Assembly (NCBI GenBank): GCA_964463375.1
Contig: CAYXBQ010000009.1
Span: 16,390 to 80,389, forward strand
Direction: 5' to 3'
DNA length: 64,000 nucleotides
DNA from: UMGS1696 sp964463375
Lineage (GTDB): Bacteria; Bacillota; Clostridia; Oscillospirales; CAG-272
The notes beneath the pieces were generated by a model. The model made no database searches. It had not been told where the DNA came from and saw nothing but the letters and a program-made list of their open reading frames with translations. Positions 60,254 through 64,000 of this stretch are shown in pieces. The position numbers and the translations under genes are program-made. Each line of letters begins with the position of its first letter. Positions within the stretch are counted from its first letter, which is position 1.

Positions 60254-61291
60254 TTAGAATCCGGCAGGCAGCATTTCCAGACCGGTGGTCTCGGGCAGAC
60301 CGAATTTCAGATTCATGTTTTGGATGGCCTGACCGGCAGCGCCCTTGACCATGTTGTCGATGCAGGAGCAGATGATCAGCATCCCGTTTCGTGCATCGGT
60401 GTGGAGCGAAATATCGCAGAAGTTGGAGCGCACCACATTGCGGATCTGGGCAGACACGCCTTCCCGTTCCACACGAACGAAGGGCTCGTTTTCGTAGAAC
60501 TTCTCATAGGCCGCCCGTACCGCAGCAAGGGTCACGCCATCGCAGAGCGGCACATAGATCGTCTCCTCGATCCCACGGTTCACCGGCAGCAGATGGGGCA
60601 CAAAGGTCACCTTTACGGCAGAACCGGCCATATGGGACAGAGACTGTTCGATCTCCGGTGTGTGTCGGTGAGAGCCAACCTTGTAGGCGGAAATGCTTTC
60701 GTTTGCTTCGGGATAATGGGTGGTCTGGGTCAGGGAACGACCGGCACCGGTCACGCCGGATTTGGCATCGATGATCACGTAGTCGCCCTTGACCAGTCCC
60801 TTTTGCAGCGCCGGTGCCAGACCCAATGCAGCCGCCGTAGGATAGCAACCCGGATTGGCTACGATCTTGGCATCCCGGATGGCATCCCGGAACAGCTCCG
60901 GCAGGGCATAGACAGCACCGTCATGGAGCTCCGGCTTGTCAAAGGGCTTTTTGTACCAGGCTTCGTATTCTTCCTCGGATTCCAGCCGGAAGTCGGCACC
61001 TAAGTCAACCAGCAGCGCACCGGTCTTAGCACATTGTTCTGCCAGCGGTTCGGACAGACCATGGGGCAGGGCAGCAAATACCACGTCCGCACCGGCAATG
61101 GCGGTATCCATATCGGTCAGGGTAGGCAGGGTGCATTTCTTGAAGCTGGGGTAAATTTCATCGATGGATTGTCCGGCAAAAGAGGTGGAGGACAGACCGG
61201 TGATCTCTACGTTCGGATGGCAGGCCAGCAACCGTACCAGCTCCGCGCCGGCATATCCGGTGGCTCCCACAACAGCAGCGTGTATCGTCAT
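60254..61291 (-). CDS. argC: N-acetyl-gamma-glutamyl-phosphate reductase
   Basis: Reduces acetylglutamyl phosphate with NADPH. 345 residues. N-terminal Rossmann motif AAVVGATGYAGAELVRLLACHP, catalytic Cys in VANPGCYPTAAALGLAPAL, and the SGVTGAGRSL segment; the conserved C-terminal KGAAGQAIQNMNLKFGLPETTGL is complete. Ribosome-binding site aaaggag. 13 bases after argH. Confidence 0.97.
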   Translation of the reverse strand: MTIHAAVVGATGYAGAELVRLLACHPNVEITGLSSTSFAGQSIDEIYPSFKKCTLPTLTDMDTAIAGADVVFAALPHGLSEPLAEQCAKTGALLVDLGADFRLESEEEYEAWYKKPFDKPELHDGAVYALPELFRDAIRDAKIVANPGCYPTAAALGLAPALQKGLVKGDYVIIDAKSGVTGAGRSLTQTTHYPEANESISAYKVGSHRHTPEIEQSLSHMAGSAVKVTFVPHLLPVNRGIEETIYVPLCDGVTLAAVRAAYEKFYENEPFVRVEREGVSAQIRNVVRSNFCDISLHTDARNGMLIICSCIDNMVKGAAGQAIQNMNLKFGLPETTGLEMLPAGF

Positions 61292-61304
61292 AGCATTTGC
61301 TCCT

Positions 61305-62687
61305 TTATTTCAGTTCCTGAATTTTGTTTCGGATCAAGTCGATCTGGTGCAGCACAGAGGTCTCGCTGGGCCCACCGTAGGCCAGCCGTCCATTGACGCA
61401 GTTCTCCAAATTGACCGCCTTATATACATCCTGTGCGAACAGGGGAGAGAATTCCTGATAGGTGGCAAGAGGCAGAGTCTCGAAATCCGTACCGTGCTCG
61501 ATGCAGTAGGCTACCAGCCGTCCGCTGATCTTGTAGGCATCCCGGAAGGGCATCCCCTTCTTCACCAGATAGTCGGCGCAGTCGGTGGCATTGATGAACC
61601 CACCGGAGGCCGCCTTCCGCAGCTTATCTGCCTTGACCGTCGCCGTTGCCAGCATGGCAGTGAACAGCTCGATGCACAGCTTGCTGTTGTCGATGGCATC
61701 GAAGATCGCTTCTTTGTCTTCCTGCATATCCTTGTTGTAGGCCAGCGGCAGCCCCTTCATCATGGTCAGCAGCGTGGTCAGATCCCCATATACCCGGCCG
61801 GTTTTTCCACGCACCAGCTCGGCAATGTCCGGATTTTTCTTCTGGGGCATGATGGAGGAACCGGTGGAGAATGCGTCGTCCAGCTCGATGAACCCAAATT
61901 CGGAGGAACACCACAGGATCATCTCTTCGCTGAACCGGCTCAGGTGCATCATCACCACCGACAGATCGAACGCCAGCTCCAGCAGCGAATCCCGGTCGGA
62001 CACGCCATCGATGCTGTTTTCCATAGGCCCGTCAAAGCCCAGCAGGGAAGCGGTCATGTGCCGGTCGATGGGGTAGGTGGTGGAGGCCAGCGCACCGGAA
62101 CCCAGCGGGCATACATTCATCCGTGTCGCCGTTTGCTCCAGTCTGGACAGATCCCGCAGGAACATCTGGGCATAAGCCAAAATGTAGTGGGCAAAGGTCA
62201 CCGGCTGGGCACGCTGCAAATGCGTATACCCTGCCATGACCGTGTGGATGTTGGCATCGGCCTTGTCGGTGATGGCGTTCAGCAGTCCTACCAGCAGAGA
62301 ACGGATCTGTCCGATCTCGTTACGCAGGTACAGACGAATGTCCAGTGCTACCTGGTCGTTCCGGCTTCTGGCGGTGTGCAGACGCTTGCCCGTGTCCCCG
62401 ATCCGTTTGGTCAGGACTTCTTCCACGAACATATGGATGTCCTCTGCCTCCGGATCGATGGGCAGTGCGCCGGATTCGATGTCTGCCTTGATCTCGCCAA
62501 GTGCGGCGATGATCTTTTCTGCTTCGCCCTGTTCGATGATCCCACATTTTCCCAGCATGGTCGCATGGGCAATAGAACCCTCAATGTCCTCCCGGAACAT
62601 ACGAGAGTCAAAGGAAATCGATGAATTGAAGTCGTTTACCCGGCTGTTCTCTGCTTTGGAAAACCGGGCATCCCACATTTTGGCCAT
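61305..62687 (-). CDS. argH: Argininosuccinate lyase
   Basis: Last step of arginine synthesis. 460 residues of the fumarase/aspartase superfamily. Motifs RSRNDQVALDIRLYLR, MAGYTHLQRAQPVTFAHY, and the signature GSSIMPQKKNPDIAEL. The Shine-Dalgarno is gggggt. No strong promoter is seen between it and argG, though a stem-loop lies in the gap. Confidence 0.97.
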   Translation of the reverse strand: MAKMWDARFSKAENSRVNDFNSSISFDSRMFREDIEGSIAHATMLGKCGIIEQGEAEKIIAALGEIKADIESGALPIDPEAEDIHMFVEEVLTKRIGDTGKRLHTARSRNDQVALDIRLYLRNEIGQIRSLLVGLLNAITDKADANIHTVMAGYTHLQRAQPVTFAHYILAYAQMFLRDLSRLEQTATRMNVCPLGSGALASTTYPIDRHMTASLLGFDGPMENSIDGVSDRDSLLELAFDLSVVMMHLSRFSEEMILWCSSEFGFIELDDAFSTGSSIMPQKKNPDIAELVRGKTGRVYGDLTTLLTMMKGLPLAYNKDMQEDKEAIFDAIDNSKLCIELFTAMLATATVKADKLRKAASGGFINATDCADYLVKKGMPFRDAYKISGRLVAYCIEHGTDFETLPLATYQEFSPLFAQDVYKAVNLENCVNGRLAYGGPSETSVLHQIDLIRNKIQELK

Positions 62688-62767
62688 GTTGTACCCCCAT
62701 GTATATCAAAAAATCGCTTCGTACCGGCTTGTGTCCCGGTCATGAAAAATAGGCAAAAAATGGAAGT

Positions 62768-62825
62768 AAGAAGTAAGAGCGGACAGGTATCCCACATGAG
62801 CCTACCATCCGGTCTCCTACTTCTT
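62768..62825 (-). terminator. Stem-loop after argG
   Basis: aagaagtaagag (62768-62779) pairs with ctcctacttctt (62814-62825) with one mismatch. A long loop and a modest T-tract on the minus strand suggest a partial terminator or attenuator between argG and argH. Confidence 0.5.
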
Positions 62826-62846
62826 ATCTTTATATGTAGCGAGGAA

Positions 62847-64000
62847 TTACTTGTTCCAGTTCTGTTCAGCCAGTGCCTTCATCTTGATGGGCAGACCGAA
62901 CAGGTTGATGAAGCCTTCTGCGTCAGCCTGGTTGTAGTCTTCGTCCACACCGAAGGAGGCGGTCTGTTCGCTGTACAGAGAATACGGAGAGGTCACACCG
63001 GCGTTGATCATGTTGCCCTTGTAGAGCTTCAGGGTAACGTCACCGGTAACGGTCTTCTGTGCATCGTCCGTGAAGGCGCACAGGGATTCACGCAGGGGAG
63101 AGAACCACTGACCGTTGTATACCAGCTCAGCCAGCTTCTGACCGACCATGGTCTTGAAGTGCATGGTTTCCTTGTCCAGCGTAATGGTTTCCAGTACGTC
63201 GTGTGCCTTGTACAGGATGGTACCGGCGGGCGTTTCGTATACACCACGGCTCTTCATACCGACCAGACGGTTTTCTACGATGTCCAGGATCCCGATACCG
63301 TTGGCACCGCCGATCTTGTTCAGCTTGTCTACCAGCTCGATAGCACCCAGCTCTTCGCCGTCCACAGCGGTGGGGATACCCTTTTCAAAGTGGATGGTCA
63401 CGTAGGTAGCCTTGTCCGGTGCGTTTTCGGGAGACACACCCAGTTCCAGGAAGCCGGGCTTGTTCAGCTGGGGCTCGTTGGCGGGGCTTTCCAGATCCAT
63501 ACCTTCATGGCTCAGGTGCCACAGGTTCTTGTCCTTGGAGTAGTTGGTCTCTCTGTTGATCTTCAGGGGGATGTTGTGTGCTTCGGCGTAGTCGATCTCT
63601 TCGTCACGGGACTTGATATCCCAAACACGCCAGGGAGCGATGATGGTCATTTCGGGAGCCAGTGCCTTGATGGTCAGCTCGAACCGAACCTGGTCGTTCC
63701 CCTTGCCGGTGCAGCCGTGGCAGATCGCATCTGCACCTTCAGCCTTGGCGATCTCCACCAGTCTCTTGGCGATGCAGGGACGAGCGTGGGATGTACCCAG
63801 CAGATAATCTTCATACTTAGCATCTGCTTTCAGGCAGGGCCAAATGAAGTCTTCGATGTATTCCTTCCGCAGGTCCTCGATATACAGCTTGGAAGCACCC
63901 GTCTTCAGAGCCTTTTCCTCCAGCCCTTCCAGTTCGTCTGCCTGTCCGACGTTCCCGGAAACGGCGATGATCTCGCAGCCTTCGTAGTTTTCCTTCAGCC
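62847..64000 (-). CDS. argG: Argininosuccinate synthase (N-terminus beyond window)
   Basis: Joins citrulline and aspartate using ATP. The visible 383 residues run to the normal C-terminus (LPIKMKALAEQNWNK); the start lies past position 64000. Motifs: AEGADAICHGCTGKGNDQVRFEL (ATP/citrulline region), IAPWRVWDIKSRDEEIDYA, NYSKDKNLWHLSHEG, and ENRLVGMKSRGVYETPAGTILY. The reading frame stays open to the window edge. First visible gene of the arginine cluster; its promoter is outside. Confidence 0.97.
   Translation of the reverse strand, partial: LKENYEGCEIIAVSGNVGQADELEGLEEKALKTGASKLYIEDLRKEYIEDFIWPCLKADAKYEDYLLGTSHARPCIAKRLVEIAKAEGADAICHGCTGKGNDQVRFELTIKALAPEMTIIAPWRVWDIKSRDEEIDYAEAHNIPLKINRETNYSKDKNLWHLSHEGMDLESPANEPQLNKPGFLELGVSPENAPDKATYVTIHFEKGIPTAVDGEELGAIELVDKLNKIGGANGIGILDIVENRLVGMKSRGVYETPAGTILYKAHDVLETITLDKETMHFKTMVGQKLAELVYNGQWFSPLRESLCAFTDDAQKTVTGDVTLKLYKGNMINAGVTSPYSLYSEQTASFGVDEDYNQADAEGFINLFGLPIKMKALAEQNWNK

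Overview
The window looks like a contiguous piece of chromosome from an anaerobic, spore-forming Firmicute (Clostridia, probably the Oscillospirales/Ruminococcaceae side). This rests on gene content and order: a large Bacillus-type SRP RNA directly before dnaX-ebfC-recR, a complete spoIIA sporulation operon, an hrcA-grpE-dnaK-dnaJ-prmA heat-shock cluster with a CIRCE operator, the Firmicute-type glgC/glgD pair, PPi-dependent phosphofructokinase, GTP-dependent PEP carboxykinase, rubredoxin, and a LexA with a Bacillus-like SOS box. No rRNA, tRNA, CRISPR array, insertion sequence or phage gene was seen. The organism assignment is inference; no 16S sequence is present.

Layout. 1-7.9 kb: SRP RNA, DNA replication/recombination genes (dnaX, ebfC, recR), a small membrane protein, a small lipoprotein, alr, rubredoxin, a DUF362-ferredoxin protein and ispE. 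8-11.5 kb: an orphan sugar-type solute-binding lipoprotein, then pckG on the minus strand. 11.6-13.4 kb: lexA with an SOS box and a strange four-copy repeat in its leader, then a VOC protein and an ABM-type monooxygenase. 13.7-28.7 kb: one long probable operon for glycogen/glucan metabolism (glgB, glgC, glgD, glgA, glgP, a GH13 amylase-like enzyme, a GH2 beta-mannosidase-like enzyme and tex). 29-31 kb: a MsmK/UgpC-type ABC ATPase without permeases, and a secreted protein with a possible sortase signal. 31-38.6 kb: hrcA, grpE, dnaK, dnaJ, prmA, rsmE and a small membrane protein. 38.9-49.3 kb: a second orphan solute-binding lipoprotein with a UlaG-like hydrolase, a small lipoprotein, polA, then a divergent pair of transcription units: a Cys-type sulfatase with an unusual ACT-ACT-metallo-beta-lactamase protein (minus), and a two-domain metallo-beta-lactamase protein (plus). 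49.3-53.4 kb: spoIIAA-spoIIAB-sigF (minus), pfp and a histidine phosphatase (plus). 53.5-64 kb, all minus: argG(partial)-argH-argC-argJ-argB-argD-argF, followed by a GH10 xylanase-like enzyme and an alpha/alpha-toroid-like protein.

How it fits together. The two solute-binding proteins have no permease genes near them; the single ATPase is of the type known to energise many sugar transporters encoded elsewhere. Imported sugar could feed glycogen storage (glg operon) and glycolysis through PPi-PFK, with pckG linking PEP and oxaloacetate. Arginine is made through the cyclic acetyl-ornithine route (argJ present, no argA seen). Promoters with near-consensus hexamers and 17-base spacing are easy to find before most transcription units, and intrinsic terminators separate most of them.

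Most unusual observations: the 20-base repeat array with apparent covariation in the lexA leader; a hairpin that holds the ribosome-binding site of a small lipoprotein; a repeat-encoded insertion immediately before the catalytic Glu strand of the GH13 enzyme; tandem perfect stem-loops between grpE and dnaK; the ACT-ACT-MBL fusion coupled to a sulfatase; and an intracellular GH10 enzyme attached to the end of the arginine operon.
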